NCBI GenBank assembly: GCA_003990705.1
Contig: AP018318.1
Coordinates: 558,001-622,000 of the forward strand
Length of the DNA stretch: 64,000 nt
Direction of reading: 5' to 3'
Origin: Nostoc sp. HK-01
GTDB lineage: Bacteria > Cyanobacteriota > Cyanobacteriia > Cyanobacteriales > Nostocaceae
Part shown: piece after piece, positions 63,753 to 64,000 of the stretch
Position numbering within the stretch: position 1 is the first letter of the stretch
Layout: the number at the start of each line of letters is the position of its first letter
Program-made: the position numbers and the translations under genes
The notes under the pieces: model-generated
What the model was told of the DNA's origin: nothing
Databases searched by the model: none
What the model saw: the letters and a program-made list of their open reading frames with translations, nothing else

Positions 63753-64000
63753 TTAGATGGATGCTTGCTTTTTCTTGAAGAATCGGCTCAAAGAACCTGC
63801 TACTAACAAGCCTAAAATTGTACTTGGTTCAGGAACTGCTGTTGCTGTTAACTGACCACCAACATCTAACCGACAGTTGGGGAATGTACTACAGACTTCT
63901 GCTGACAAATCATCCTTCAAAAATATCGTAGCGTTTGGCAATCCTTGCTCAGGATTAACGTAAGTATAAAAAGATAGCCCTGTAACTTCCGTGGCAAAAT
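63753..64000 (-). CDS. PEP-CTERM protein, 3' part only
   Basis: The frame stays open to the window edge, so this is the C-terminal ~82 residues of a longer exported protein. It ends with a PEP-CTERM signal: 'VPEPSTILGLLVAGSLSRFF' followed by the basic 'KKKQ'. Upstream is 'VTGLSFYTYVNPEQGLPNATIFLKDD' and a Cys pair ('EVCSTFPNCRLD'). The true start lies outside the window; the TTG at 63941 is not a real start. Confidence 0.85.
   Translation of the reverse strand, partial: FATEVTGLSFYTYVNPEQGLPNATIFLKDDLSAEVCSTFPNCRLDVGGQLTATAVPEPSTILGLLVAGSLSRFFKKKQASI

Overview
The window looks like chromosome of a filamentous, heterocyst-forming cyanobacterium (Nostoc/Anabaena/Calothrix type). The evidence is: photosystem I subunit PsaD, the chlorophyll enzymes AcsF and ChlP, the circadian-output regulator RpaA, a HetI-type phosphopantetheinyl transferase, a rexT/trxA2-type divergent pair, very frequent HIP1 octamers (GCGATCGC), degenerate heptamer repeats in spacers, and a tmRNA whose tag (ANNIVKFARREALVAA) is of the Nostoc kind. 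Codon use is AT-leaning and uniform. I see no prophage, transposase, CRISPR array or tRNA gene. Functions below come from motifs and family knowledge; no database search was run.

Layout. 0.1-5.2 kb: the H2O2-sensing-type repressor gene rexT diverges from trxA2 around a perfect operator-like palindrome. It is followed by an SDR, a nitroreductase, a glutathione transferase and an MFS exporter, which together look like a redox/detoxification neighbourhood. 5.2-11 kb: two SAM methyltransferases, an alpha/beta hydrolase, a PNPOx-like flavoprotein beside the C-terminal remnant of a TetR regulator, thymidylate kinase and small membrane proteins. 11-18 kb: ndhD, a coiled-coil protein, thrB, an S1-domain protein, arfB and thrS. 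18-27 kb: DUF2605 and DUF2973 proteins, a glycogen-debranching-type enzyme, a long spacer with a candidate structured RNA, a DICT-GAF histidine kinase, psaD-trpE, and a pentapeptide-repeat protein. 27-30 kb: a PEP-CTERM DUF4114 protein, yidD, and a phytol-kinase-like protein.

30-41 kb is the most distinctive part. An HlyD-type membrane-fusion protein with two internal tandem-repeat families is followed by a C39-peptidase ABC transporter and by an 81-residue double-glycine-leader peptide with a Gly/Gln/Ser/Pro-rich core. A 37-codon ORF upstream of HlyD has almost the same translation-start region as that peptide, so it may be a second, divergent precursor. An ~1,780-residue Ser/Thr kinase-ATPase-GAF-nucleotide cyclase follows directly. 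Downstream is a 21-bp tandem repeat array.

41-52 kb: uvrC, acsF, a large two-partner-secretion exoprotein without its pore partner, secreted and DUF2996 proteins, a threonine-aldolase-type enzyme, and ssrA (tmRNA). 52-64 kb: marC, an SDR convergent with hetI, an AhpD-like protein, a PEP-CTERM-like secreted protein with a variant DEPST motif, cysA, a YidD-like protein with a Cys/Asp-rich tail, chlP, rpaA, an alpha/beta hydrolase and the 3' end of a PEP-CTERM protein cut by the window edge.
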